This document shows positions 46,060 through 57,819 of a stretch of DNA of 64,000 nt, one piece after another. The translations under genes and the position numbers were made by a program. The stretch covers positions 159,505 through 223,504 of the forward strand of contig MNCI01009412.1 in assembly GCA_015680685.1 (NCBI GenBank), written 5' to 3'. Below the pieces are notes generated by a model that searched no databases, was not told the origin of the DNA, and saw nothing but the letters and a program-made list of their open reading frames with translations. The DNA is from Gnetum montanum. Taxonomy: Eukaryota > Streptophyta > Gnetopsida > Gnetales > Gnetaceae. Positions within the stretch are counted from its first letter, which is position 1. Each line of letters begins with the position of its first letter.

Positions 46060-46660
46060 AACACAACGTTAAGCTTGTACAACCTAGTCATGACCTCACC
46101 TACTCATCACCAAGCCTCAGCCCAAATGTTGACATCCATTCCTGTTACAGAGGACATCCTTCCAAATAAGGCATCCATTCATGCAATAATGTTTTTCCCT
46201 ACACCATTAGAATTTTGTTAAACATCTCTATCCTTTCACGAGGATGCAGTGTTAACCCCAAATGAGGAGAGGTCACTATAGCTCCGCTATCCATCAGTTT
46301 ACATGTTGGGCAATGTACCATCTATAGAGTACATGTCGATGATGGTGCAACAACAAATGTAGTCCATAGTCCATCATCAATAAGCTAGGTCTAGTAGACA
46401 AAATCAGGCCAACCAAAGTTGTGTGTCTAAAATCCTTCAACAAATCATGCATCACTGTCAAGGGTACAATCAACCTAGCCTTCATGGTAGGAGAGCAATT
46501 CCCTACTAGTGTATATTTCACTGTCATAGAGGAAATGCCATGTTTCAACATGATTTTAGGTAGACCTTGGCTAGCCCAACAATGGGCCATCCCCTCTCCC
46601 ATCCACCAAGAAAATCCACCTTCCATACAAAGGTGGTCAAGTTATCATCCATGGTGATAA
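46060..46660 (+). pseudogene. Element 3 protease
   Basis: Homologue of 24692-25294. It starts near 46076 (LYNLVMTSPTHHQASAQMLT) and has a broken catalytic region near 46300-46370 (a short VDDGA stretch can be read). It ends with KSFNKSCITVKGTINLAFMV then MPCFNMILGRPWLAQQ at 46421-46600. The frame is shifted at least twice and a short deletion precedes the catalytic block. Confidence 0.7.
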
Positions 46661-47074
46661 CACCTCCTCTCTAACTATCCACGACATAGACATGGCGCAA
46701 GTGTCAGAGGTGGAGTTTCTTGGCGGTACACCTATGACAACCAAAACAACACCTAAGGCTAACAAACTTGAATGAGTCGTTGATGCCAATAGCCTCCTAG
46801 AGGATCCTAAGCTAGGCACACCCCCTAATCTACACCTAATTAGAAAGCAACTGCATAACCAAGGCTCTTCCTTAGTCAAAAATTTGCTAGGTGCCTACCT
46901 ACCCTTTACCTCCACTTGTCCTTCATTTTTGACTTTCATCTACATCACACTAGTCTATGCATTTACATTCTACCTACTCATTTAGATCATGCCTTTTACT
47001 TTTTTTACACATCTCTACTTTGTTTATGTGTTTATCAACTTAGCTTACATATTTCATTTAAGAAAACAACAAAA

Positions 47075-47345
47075 ACATATGGCCTGGAATGTCCTTAAAC
47101 TACCACCATATCCTGCTAAGGCCTAAAACTAGTAATCAACTTCTAAAATTACATAGCAATGGCCTAAAAATGCCTTAAACTAGCATTTGGCTTGGAATGA
47201 TCTTAAACTATAGCCATGGCCCGCTAAGGCCTAAAACTGGCAATCAACTTTGGAAATTACATAGTAATGACCTGAAAAGGCCTTAAACTAGCTCATGGCC
47301 CAAAAGGCCTTAAACTAGCCTATGTCCCAGGATGGCGTAAAACTA
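47075..47345 (+). repeat. 30-bp-type repeat block after protease, element 3
   Basis: About eight units with core GGCCTTAAACTAGC or GGCCTAAAACTRGC. Homologous to 25640-25790 in element 2, including the GGCCTGGAATG variant. Confidence 0.78.
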
Positions 47346-47379
47346 TCACTTTTCACATTGCTTTCCTCTCATTCATCCA

Positions 47380-47499
47380 TTTTAACTTTTTTTACGACAG
47401 GTGTTGCTTGATGTTGTTTTCTTTCTAGTTGATTTTTTCTAGATCTTGTAGGTGCATAGCATGACCATGCATGCAGCATTTACATAACCAAGGTAAGCA
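47380..47499 (+). other. Pre-pol remnant at the pol deletion, element 3
   Basis: It keeps the pyrimidine-rich splice-like site (ATCTTGTAG at 47443-47451) and an ATGACC as in the pre-RT region of element 2, then passes within a few tens of bases into the post-integrase sequence AACCAAGGTAAGCA. RT to integrase is missing between them. Confidence 0.6.
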
Positions 47500-47710
47500 A
47501 TCATCTGCTATGATGTTAAACTAGCATAGCATGTTCTTAGGCCATGACATAAAATTGGCACCCACAACACGTCCTTCTGCCATGACATAAAATTGACACC
47601 CACAACATGTCCTTGGGCCATGACATAAAACTGGCACCCATAGCACATCATAGTCTACTAGGACCTTAAATTGGATTTGTAGTTTGCCAAGACTTTAAAC
47701 TAGCATGTTG
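47500..47710 (+). repeat. 30-bp-type repeat block before the 3' LTR, element 3
   Basis: Six units, GATGTTAAACTAGCATAGC at first, then CCATGACATAAAACTGGCAC forms. Homologous to the post-pol blocks of elements 1 and 2. Confidence 0.78.
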
Positions 47711-48037
47711 CTAATCTATTTGGAGCATTCAAAGCATCATCATCATCCACCATTCTATTGATCTCTTGGAACACTTGCCATTCATGTGGCCTTCATAGCA
47801 TCATCATCCTGGCATTATCATTGGCTTCCTGAGCACTTGCAACTAGCATAGCATCTGACACATTTACAACATCTTCGCATCTAGCACATGCAGTAGCTTC
47901 ACTTTAGGAATTTGCATTTTCATTTCATGTTGTGTAGTTTCCTTGTCTTCTCCAAGTTGTGTTTCCAGGATGAAGCCTTGGAGATAGTTGTGCAAAGGTG
48001 CATCTCATCACAACTGACAGTTATCACATTTCTCTGA

Positions 48038-50693
48038 TGTGCATGATTGAACTAGTTAAGTCACTCAAGAGTGCACATCCCTCTCACCGCTATTAGAGCC
48101 TATGCACATCCAATCCTTCATCCCAAAATCCTCTTGTCCCCTACATACTCATGATTACACATCCCCCTGATGCATACACACTATGACACACATGGAATTC
48201 TTTTCACATAAACTATTGAGCTCATGATGGATGTAACATGGGGAGCCTTTGTGGACTATCCAAGACCCTAAATAGATGTAACAAAAATCATCCTAGGGAT
48301 ACAATTCAAATGCATCAAAACAAAGCCCATCGTCTCGATGGCCAACTTGTAGCTAACATTCAGTAGTAAGTTGAACCCAAAGAAGGTTCACCACAAAAAA
48401 AAAGGGAATGGGGAAAGCACATCCCCAAGAAAATTGAAAACACTACAACTTCACAATTTGCCTAGCCTTATATTAACTTTGACACTCTCATAAGCACTCT
48501 AACGAGAGGTCAACATTTCAAGGGTAAATCACTTAACATCATGGTTATAGTCAACCATGCTGGATTTTTGTCTCACATTATGATCCACTATTTGCATTTT
48601 GTTTCCACCATTTACATATCATCTCCCTAGCATCACCCATACTCCTTGTCCTTCATGCATAACCTTATTCCCATAGCACTCTTGAGCATGAAAAAAAGAC
48701 ACTTGACCTTGTACCAACGAGTGATGTTGGTGGCATGTTTGTTATGGTGTTTTGTAATTCTTTGTTGACATCTCTCAAGACACTCCTCCAAATGTCAACA
48801 AAGAGGGGCCATTGAAACACCATAAAATTTTGGGTCTTGACATCTTGACTGCAAGTTTGGCTAAGTGTCAAAATGGTGGCACTTTGCCTATACTCTCCAA
48901 GTGCGATGTCATGTTGGATTGCACAGACAACATGGCACCCTGGAAGTCCTAACGCTTGTGAAGCCACTTCTAGGCCTGCCTGCCACCCTCTATAGCATAG
49001 TCAGCATGACACCTAGTTGCAAGGCTAGTTTGCACAAATAGGACATTGAGGATGGACCATACAGATTAGCAAATTCTTCAACTGTGGGACTTGCTATGCT
49101 ATGCTACACAACGTAGCAAGCCAAGTGGTGCCAAAACTCTCAAGTAGTGTAGTTGGTAATGACTTGGTCTCCAAGGATGGTTGCCCTATCTCATCCTTGG
49201 AATATGATCAGCGTGGCATGGAGAAAATCTAGCAAATGGCACAAAAGTCATCTTGTCTTGGGTACTACATTGTGCTACGCTACACAGCATAGCATAACAG
49301 GATGCCGAAGGTCTCCTCCATATTATTTTGACATGACAAAACAAAGTTGACCATCTTTCAACCTCCATGGTTACCAGTCCCACTTGACCTTCAAGTCCCA
49401 ATCAAAGCTTCCTAACAAAACATTGCAAGTTACATCCCTGAATGACTGCTATGCTGTGCTACCCAAAGATGCAATTAGGAGTTCTTAGGCATGGACGGCA
49501 TGTTTGCCAATTTTTGAAGTTGCTTATCTGGTTGGATCTCAAAATCATCTATGTAGTCTTTGACAACATTTGTTTGCAATGGGGGTGCTACACTATGTAG
49601 CATAGCATAGCGTAGCATGCTAATGTTTATGCTATGCTACTATGCTGGGTAGCGTAAATAGCATAACGCTTGGAAACAAGCCCCAAGACACCTCCAGAAC
49701 CTTTAGGACTCGTCATTGACTAGCATTTCTTCTCTGGCATCTCTTCCAGCATCTCCTTGATAGCCAGATTAGCAATTTGCTTTGCTTGTTGCGCCCCTTT
49801 GCTACTGTCACCCTGCATAGTGTAGCACCATATCTACTAGAACATAGCACCTGAGACAAGTGTAGCAGCTAGTGTCCCATGTCCCACATGTAACATGGGA
49901 CATCTTCCACATTGCCACCTGGCACCTAATCCACATTTTGGGCTAACCTTAGCCCTATAAGTACCCTTGCACCCTAGTGCTTGGGAGAAGGGGGGTTTCT
50001 AGCTTGGACTTTTGGACTAAGAAGGCAGTGGGCATTTTCATTTCTGGCATTTTGACATTTTTCCATATTGGCACCTAGCTCCATGGGTGAATGAGACCCA
50101 GAGCACATCACACTGCTAGAGAGGCATAGCTACACTGCATGGTACACTGCAGCCCCATTGCGGACTTGTACAACCTCACACAGTACATCGCGACTACTGA
50201 CCCAACAGGCACAGTTCAACACAACAAGCACCAGACTTCATAGTCCAACACCACCGAGGCTATGACTACACTCCCATTGCACCTATTGTACACTGTGAAT
50301 ACTTTTGTAAACTAGATATGCTCCCTCTTTTATGATGGTTTATTGCGATTCTCAAGCTTATTTGCATTTCTCTAGCATTTCTTTATGGAATTTAACATAA
50401 AATTTACATTTCCTTAATTTTTCATATATGTTTGCATGTTCACATCACTGCTCTCAAGACAAGACACCTTACTACTCTCTAGTTTAGCTAGACTCAATGC
50501 CTACTCATAACGTTGTACAAACCTTTCTTACGCACAATTGTTTAACACCACGTAAGTCCTTGTCTGATTGACAAGATTGTTCAGGGTACCCCATTTCCAT
50601 TTTCTCCAGCACAACCCTCACAAAAATTTGGGGTTAGGTTGTATGATTGTGGGCCTCTTGGTTTTCTATACACTAACATTTTTGAACGTCACA
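48038..50693 (+). repeat. 3' LTR of element 3 (extended)
   Basis: It starts TGTGCATGATTGAACTAG and ends GAACGTCACA. TATA box TATAAGTA at 49956-49963. The 10-bp inverted repeat recurs at 49873-49882 and 49893-49902. The first 53 bases differ from the 5' LTR at 4 positions, then one copy has an extra segment of about 20 bases (CTATTAGAGCCTATG region). The sequence just upstream is not purine-rich, unlike element 2. Confidence 0.85.
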
Positions 50694-50698
50694 CCCAG

Positions 50699-53345
50699 TA
50701 GAAAGCTTAGGTGTTATATGTCCAGTGATATCCAACCCCCATCATTGAAATCACCAGGTTATTTGAGTGGTATGTAACTCAATTGAGGGTGCATGTATAA
50801 GGTTGCTATGTTGATATAAAGTTTCAAAAGTCTTGCACTTCTTTAGGTAGTCACTTTTCATATAGGACTCATAATAGACTAACCACTTGATCTTTCCAGT
50901 GATGGCTCTAGGTCCTATATGTCATTCACATACACCCTCATGAAATTGCTTCAAGACTATGTCAGCTTTAGTTCTATCCAAGCACATAAATATTATTAAC
51001 ATAATGTATTATCACCTATGATGACATACTATTTTGATTATTTACATATAGCATCCTTGTGAGTAGCATTCAAACCTTGTGAAGGTTCATCATGCATAAG
51101 GTAAAACTTGAGATCATCATACAACTCCCTTGCAGAACTAGTATGAACTATGGCTATGGAGTTGTCCTCAATGTGCTACATGATGGAAATAGCACATCCA
51201 TAGTTAAGAAAGGTAACTTTGTAAACACATCTAGCATCAAAATGGGAGCTAAGGTCACAATGGTGTCAACTATAGTATTCTCATTTCAGGGTACATGTTG
51301 GATATTAATGTTTATAAATTGTTGTATTAATTTATTTCCTAGGTTATAGTAAGGTTGCAAATTTTTGGATTTACATGCATAAACCTTAGTTACTTGGTTA
51401 ACCACAAGTTGTGAATCATCCTTGATCATTAAGTATTTTGTTCCTTGGTCATGAGCTATCATCATTCCTCTAATCAAACCCTCATATTTCACTACATTGT
51501 TGGTACAAGGGAACTCAAAGTGATAGGTGAAGGGTTTGATTTCACTAGATGGGAATGTTATAATGGCAACAACACTAGCCCCATGGATAGTTGAAGCTCC
51601 ATCAAGGTGCATGACCACCAGGGGACTTGGGATCAATGGTTGCATGGTCTTCTACTGGTAAAAGAATAAGTTGTGCGACTGTAGCTTGACCTTTCATTAA
51701 TCCTTGAAAAATATAGTGTAGATCAAACTTCATGGTTGTGGCTTTCCAATGGGCTATATGGCTACTTTCATAGCTATTGGTCATGATGGCTATAATCACA
51801 TTGACTATGTAAATGATATTGACCTAGCTTCTAAAGAGGTAGAGTCTTCATTTCTTCAATGAAAAGAATAGGGCTAAACAGTAGTTCTCTACTTCAGCGT
51901 ATCAGGTCTTATGGGCAACTAGTGCATGGCTTAGGTAGTATATTGGTAGCTTCACTTTGTTACCTCATTTCTAATAGAGTAGAGAGGAAATAGACATGTT
52001 AGAGATAGTAAGGTAGATTTCAAAAGGTTTATCTTCTTGTGGAGAATAGATTGTTGGTAGTTGTGCTAATTCTTGCTTAAGGTTTTCAAAGGCTTCTTGG
52101 CATTGAGTGGTCCGCTCATAGTGAAACCCTTTCTTAAGCAATTATTGCATGGATTATAGCTTATTTGTAAGTCTAGTAATAAACCTATAGATAAATTATA
52201 ATCTACCTTATAATCCTCAAGGCTTCTTAAGGTTAGTTGGTGTTGTGAAGTTGGATATGGCCTTAACCTTATCAATATCGACACGTATTCTTGCTTTAGA
52301 TACTACAAAGCTAAGCATCTTATTAGTTTGAATGCCAAAGATACACTTCTTAGGGTTAAGGATAAGCTCATACTTGAGACATCATTTAAGCACAAGGTCA
52401 AGGTCATGTGCATGGTTACCAACCAGTTTGGACTTAACAACTATATCATCTATGTAATAATTAACCAAGCATAGCATTTAGTCACTAAAGATATACATCA
52501 TAGCTCTTTGGTAGATTTCTCCTGCATTCTTTAGGCTAAGGGACATAATAGTGTAACAAAAGGTACTCTAAGGGATCATGAATTTTGTACTAAGTTGATG
52601 CTCTATGTTAATCCTAATCTAGTTGTATCCTAAGAACCCATTCATTAAGGATAATAAGGCATGTCTAGTTGTAGTATTGATACCTTAATCAATACTATGT
52701 AAAGGAAAATCATCTTTGTTAGTTTCCTTATTTAGGACTTGAAAATCAATGTAAATTCACATACTCCCATTTTTCTTAAGGACTAAAACTATGTTGGACA
52801 TCCATTCCACATAATAAAAAACTCTAATGAAACCAGCTTAATATAGTTTTGTGATTTCATCATGAACTGCTAAGGCCAAATAAAGTCTAATGTTAAGAAT
52901 CTTTTGCTTGATTAGTCTAATGCTAGGATCAAGTAGGATGTTATGTTTCACTAAGCGTGGTTCAAGACCTGGGATATCCTTGTATAACTAGGAAAAGGTG
53001 TCAATGTTGTATGGTAGAAATTTGGTGAATTCTTGAGCCTACTGAGGTTCCAATGAGGAACTTAGTTTTAGGATTTTCTCCTCATCACTATGTGTTGTGA
53101 TAGTAACCTCAGCCAGAGTTTTTGGTAATGTCACTAGCCTTCAAGTCAAAGGCCTTGACTAGGCTTTCAAGCCACTCTAAAGGATTCTCTATAGAAGGTA
53201 TGTGGTCGATAAGACTCTCAAGCTCAAGATCTAGGAAATTAGGATCAATGCACCATTCAACATCACCATGGGGTTCATTTAGGCTCAAAGGAAGATTGAT
53301 TTTCTCCCAGGTACACATATTCCAATCTTGCATAACAATCATAAA
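50699..53345 (-). pseudogene. G0 pol: RT, two RNases H and integrase N-terminus (fragment 1 of 3)
   Basis: This is the minus-strand pol of an older Tat-like element, read from 53345 down. A pre-RT linker comes first (LELESLIDHIPSIENPLEWL, 53110-53340). RT has an LLSLMNGFLGYN block near 52640 and the YYIDDIVVKS catalytic box at 52440-52470, intact in YxDD. The first RNase H is at about 51830-52110. The second RNase H is at 51286-51645 with LDGASTIHGAS, NNVVKYEGLIRG (glutamate of NNxAEY replaced by lysine) and DDSQLVVNQV. A decayed zinc finger and the first integrase aspartate (GLDITGHITPKLSTG) reach 50699, where element 3 is inserted. Gag and the 5' LTR are not recognised to the right. Confidence 0.85.
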
Positions 53346-54175
53346 CGCATTAAGTGGAACCTAGGTAAAAATGAGTAAATAATGCTAGAATGATATAACA
53401 TATCTTAGTAACTATGCAAACACATGATATTTCAAGGTTAAACAAGATGCAAACAAGGTCAAGTGAAGCTATAAGAGGTAGGTAAATATAAATAATATGG
53501 AACAAAGATCACATAAGGTCAAATAGAGGTCAAACAAGATTAAAACAAGTTGAAACATAATGAAAGTATGGAAAATAAGGTCAGCTATGGTTACAAGTTT
53601 TCCAATTTTATGCCTTAGAGAGCCATGTTTCCAAATTAAGGCCTTGGCAAGCCATGGGAACAAGATGTCAAATGATGATCAAGTATGGTTAAATGCCATC
53701 ACTTAACATCAATCAAAGGCTAAACAAAGATCAATAGAGGCCATGATAGATAAAATAAGTTAGATATTATGGAACTAAAGTTATGTACAAGCTGCATGAG
53801 GTCAACGGATGATAATAATGTCAATAATTCATAACAAGGTCAAAATAAGTTGAAACATCATGAAACAAGGTTATGTGGTGAAAGAAGGTCAACATTGATA
53901 GGAAAAGGGTTATATTTTTACTAATTTTATTTCTTATTAGGCAACGGTAAGATTCTACAAAGTTGATAGGTAAGTTTAGGCACCTACAAAGGCTATTTTG
54001 GTGTAGTATTTGGTTTAAAACAAGGTTTTTCTAGGCATCCATGCTAAACCCACATTGAATCCATGCTGACCAACATGGGTGGGGTGACCCCTAGAATAGA
54101 TGGGATGGTAATGTGCTTCCCATATTTAGTTTGATTAATTTTTAACTTTAGATGACCTATATGATTAACTCAATG
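53346..54175. other. Unassigned stretch between G0 and the copia LTR
   Basis: AT-rich with no recognised gene. It holds dispersed AGGTCAAACAAG-like words and two similar segments, AACAAGTTGAAACATAATG near 53544 and AATAAGTTGAAACATCATG near 53845. It may be G0 protease-gag spacer or flanking DNA. Confidence 0.35.
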
Positions 54176-55720
54176 TGTTGGGAAAGGATTTTGGTCAATT
54201 CTAGTGTTGATCATAGCCTTTGGAAGTTACATTAAATCCTAGAATTGCCATCCATGCTTGAGCATTACTAACTAGCATGGCTACTAAGGAGAATTTAATT
54301 TATGACATCCAAACGATAAAAATTGGTGTTCTATGGCATTATCAAGGACATGTAAGGTCATAACAATAAAAAATAGTCATTTTGAAGATCAAAACGTACA
54401 TTGGAAGTAGGTTTCAGGGTCTCACCCCTCCAAAGCCACACTGGCTAGTGTGGATGAAGGGGATATTAGTATGAATACCCTAGCTTTGATGATTATAGGA
54501 TCAAAATATGGTCAAATTTTAGTTGAAACTAGGGTTTTGTAGTTATATGTTCATACAATTTAGTTATAATGTCATTTCAAGGGTGTTATGTATGTAAAAC
54601 CTTATTGGAAACATTACACAAGTTGGGGCCATGCTAGCCAGTGTAGCTGTAGTACATCTTAATGTTAATACATCTACTTTTTGGATCTGTGAACCTTTTG
54701 GTATGTCAAAACATTAAGTAAAATGGAGTCAAATGTTTTCTGTGTTGTTGTGTTTGTAGGAAAATAATATGGATTAAGATAAGAAGGCTTGTGAAAGCTC
54801 AAGAACATGAACAAGGAACAAAGCATTCAAATGTAAGGAAAGGTTGAAGAAAGATGTCTCTAAAAAATAATGGATGTCTTGGTAGAATTGAAGGTAGCAC
54901 AAGTAAATATACCTCTATAAAATAGTAGATGTATTTCATTAGACAAGGACATCTTCCTAGAATAAAGGCTAGTTACAAAAAGATGTCTTTCACTAGAATA
55001 AGATGTCTTCCTAGAATGGAGGCCAAATGTGGAAAGATGTCTTAGTCATGAAGAAGGCATATTCCATGACCCTTAGCTAGCCATTGCATGAGTTCCAAGA
55101 TGAATTTGGAAACATAGTGTCTATAAGAATATTTCATTATCATTGTGAAATGTGCAAGTTTTTGTAGTTTCATTGTGTAATCATTTGACAATCATTATAA
55201 TCATTGTTTCTCCTCATTGTACTATCTTTTGTCTATTTTAAAGTGAGCTATACCTCAAGTACAAGGATTATAAAACTAAGTTAAATTTATCCCTTATAAT
55301 TATTATTCTTCCTTGTTGCCTTACAGGGTTGATGTGCTTCTTGCAGGAAGGAATCTTGCTTGAGCTTGTTGGGATCCTACTACATTGAGTATTGGTGTAG
55401 CGCTAGAATACTCTAGAATGGAGCTTAAGTTGTAAAGATTGTAGGATCATGGAAACCATATTCTAAGCTTATTGTGACCTTACAGGGTTGAGTGGATTTA
55501 TAGCATCAAATCACTCTAGAGTAAATCTTAGAGCTTTTATAGGTTGTGATACCTTTCAAACCACATTTGAGAGCAATAAAGTCCAAAGGTGTGCTTGTGA
55601 ACTACCCTCTGAGTGTGGACTACCCAAGTTGGGGAACCACGTTAAATTTGGTGTGTGCACTTTATCTAAAATAATTTTAACTTGGAAAAGTTAGTCAATC
55701 CCCCATTTCTACATTCAACA
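54176..55720 (+). repeat. Probable 5' LTR of a Ty1/copia element (left end uncertain)
   Basis: The right end CATTCAACA at 55720 is followed 9 bases later by a copia-type primer site. The segment GGGAACCACGTTAAATTTGG near 55632 is the typical end of U5 in plant copia LTRs. The left end at TGTTGGGAAAGG (54176) is only a candidate. No second LTR is in the window to confirm it. Confidence 0.45.
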
Positions 55721-55729
55721 ATCCACTAG

Positions 55730-55741
55730 TGGTATCAAAGC
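55730..55741 (+). other. Primer binding site, initiator-Met type
   Basis: TGGTATCAAAGC differs at one base from TGGTATCAGAGC, the usual plant copia primer site complementary to initiator methionine tRNA. Confidence 0.75.
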
Positions 55742-55782
55742 TTAGTACTCTTCTACATCATCAACATTAAAGAGTGAACAAT

Positions 55783-57819
55783 GGAGGGGACATCTTATAC
55801 AAAGACATCCATATTTTAGGGATTTGACTTCACTTACTGGAAAACTAGAATGCAAGGATTCTTTGAGGCCATGGAGTTTGAATTTTGGGAGTTAATCCTT
55901 TAAGCCTACACTTTGCCTATCGACAACTCCACTGACATCATCAAGCTTCGAAACAATTGGATACAGGAGAAGAAAGATAACTTTATGTTTGATTTTAGAG
56001 TAAAGAATTGTTTATATTATGCCTTGAATAAATCTAAATTTAATAGAGTAGTAGGATGTAGAATGGCCAAGGAGAGTTGATAAATTTTAGAAGCTACATA
56101 TGAATGAACCTCTATTGTTAAGCAATCAAGATTGTTAGTCTTGTCAATTGAATACAATAAGCTTAAAATGAGAGAAGGTGAGAAGATAAGAGATTACTTA
56201 TTTAGAGCCAATGATATTATTGTAACTATTAGAGGTATTGATAAATATTTTCTGAAGGCAATGTGATCATTAAAATGATTAGAATTCTTCAACTAGAGGT
56301 TAGACCTAAGATCATGGCCATGAAAGAAATTAGAGATTTCTCAACTTTGAAATTTGAAGAGCTTCAAAGTGCTCTCATTACTTATGAAATGAATCTCATA
56401 AGTGAAGAAGCTATCCAAGAAAGATTCATTACCTTGAAGACTACCTCCAAGGAGAAGGAGCTCAATGAGCATGATGAGGGCAGTGAAAATGAGATTTCAT
56501 TTTTCACTAGGAAGCTACAATGATTGATAATAAGAAGGAACAAAGGAACATATCAACAATGATTTAAACATTATCAACAAAGGTAAATATCAAGAAGAAA
56601 TAATTAAGAATTTTTTGAACTCTAATTTAGATTTCTCTTCTGTAGAATGTTGGGTTTGTGGAGGAAGAGGCCATATAGCCTCTGAATGTCCTAGAAATTT
56701 TAGGATGCAGCCCATGAACAAATCCATTGAAGAAGTAAAGAAATCCAACTTCTATATAGGTTGGGATGATGGGAAGTAGAGTGAGGAAGAAGTGGAAGAT
56801 GATATTAAAAGTCACATCTCATCTACGTGACCCTCCCTGATGACAATGCTAATTCATTACATGATGATCTTAATGATGAAGAGAGGTTTGATCTTTTACG
56901 TAATGAGCTTCTATTATTTTAGAGTCTTTGGAATAAGTTAAATAAAAAAGTAAAGTCTAAAGATCAAGAAATATCTTTCTTGAATTTCACTATTTTTTAT
57001 CTTACTAAATAACTCTTAGAACCAAGGGTTGAGAATGAAAAGCTAACCTCTTCCTTAGAAGAACCCATAGTGGAAGTTATAGATGTCAAACTAATAAATG
57101 AGAGATTGACAAGCAGAAAAGAATCCCTTTGAATGATACTAGGACAAGGAAGAAGTCTACATGATAAGATTCATCTAGAATGTTGCGCACAAAAGCAATC
57201 ACCTCCTATAAACACACCACAATCAAATGACCCTTTAGAAGCAAAAGCTAATACATCAAAATTAGAGGAAGCACTCATTTTTCAAAAAGATCCTAAAAGG
57301 GTTGATCATCCTAATCTCTTATACTACAATAGGAGGATTAGGTGTTATTATTGGTACAAGTTAAGATATAAATGATGAGATAACAATCTTAAGTATTATC
57401 ATATAAATAATTGATCATATCATAGGACTCCTTGGTCTTATCAAAATGCATCAAGAAAGTATTTTGTGTAGGATCATAGGGGAGATTGGATGTCAACTCA
57501 AAAGACTATAGGTACTAGGAAAGAATGAAGAATTAAATGTTAGGAATAAGAGAATCATTATACTCTTACTAACAAATTTGTAAGAGGAATCCAAGCTTTA
57601 GACATTGAAGAAGTATGATTGAGATGAAAATCCTCAATGGAGGAAACTCATTTTCTAGTCCTTTGAATACCATTACTTTGACAATGTAGTAGGTAAGTAG
57701 AGGTAAGTTCTTTCATGATTTTGCAAGCTTTCATTAAGACTATAGTCCATTGAAAACCTTTTCCAACCCCATCCTATTTTTAGAAAATATGTATTAACAA
57801 AAAGAAAGACATTTATTGA
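55783..57819 (+). pseudogene. Copia gag (UBN2-type) and start of pol, truncated
   Basis: This is the capsid protein of a Ty1/copia element. GFDFTYWKTRMQGFFEAMEF near 55820 is the UBN2-type start. The body continues through stops (YYALNKSKFNRVVGC near 56020; MREGEKIRDYLFRANDI near 56180), and 56263-56523 is an open segment with FEELQSALITYEMNLISEEA. The CCHC knuckle CWVCGGRGHIASEC (C-x2-C-x4-H-x4-C) is intact at 56646-56687. After it come degenerate gag tail and linker to about 57780. No protease, integrase or RT follows because sequence changes at 57820, where the LTR of element 5 begins. Confidence 0.78.

Larger units (their letters stand above)
39338..50693 (+). mobile_element. Element 3: non-autonomous gag-protease retrotransposon
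   Basis: This is an LTR element of 11.36 kb in G0 integrase. LTRs are 39338-42012 (2675 bp) and 48038-50693 (2656 bp). The interior has a primer site, gag, protease and two repeat blocks, but no RT, RNase H, integrase or antisense cargo. The repeat block after protease (47075-47345) is followed by a short pre-pol remnant with the conserved splice-like site and ATGACC (47451-47469), then directly by the post-pol repeat block (47500-47710). It resembles terminal-repeat elements that keep only gag and depend on a partner. The LTRs are related to those of elements 1 and 2 but begin about 0.77 kb farther upstream. Confidence 0.85.
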
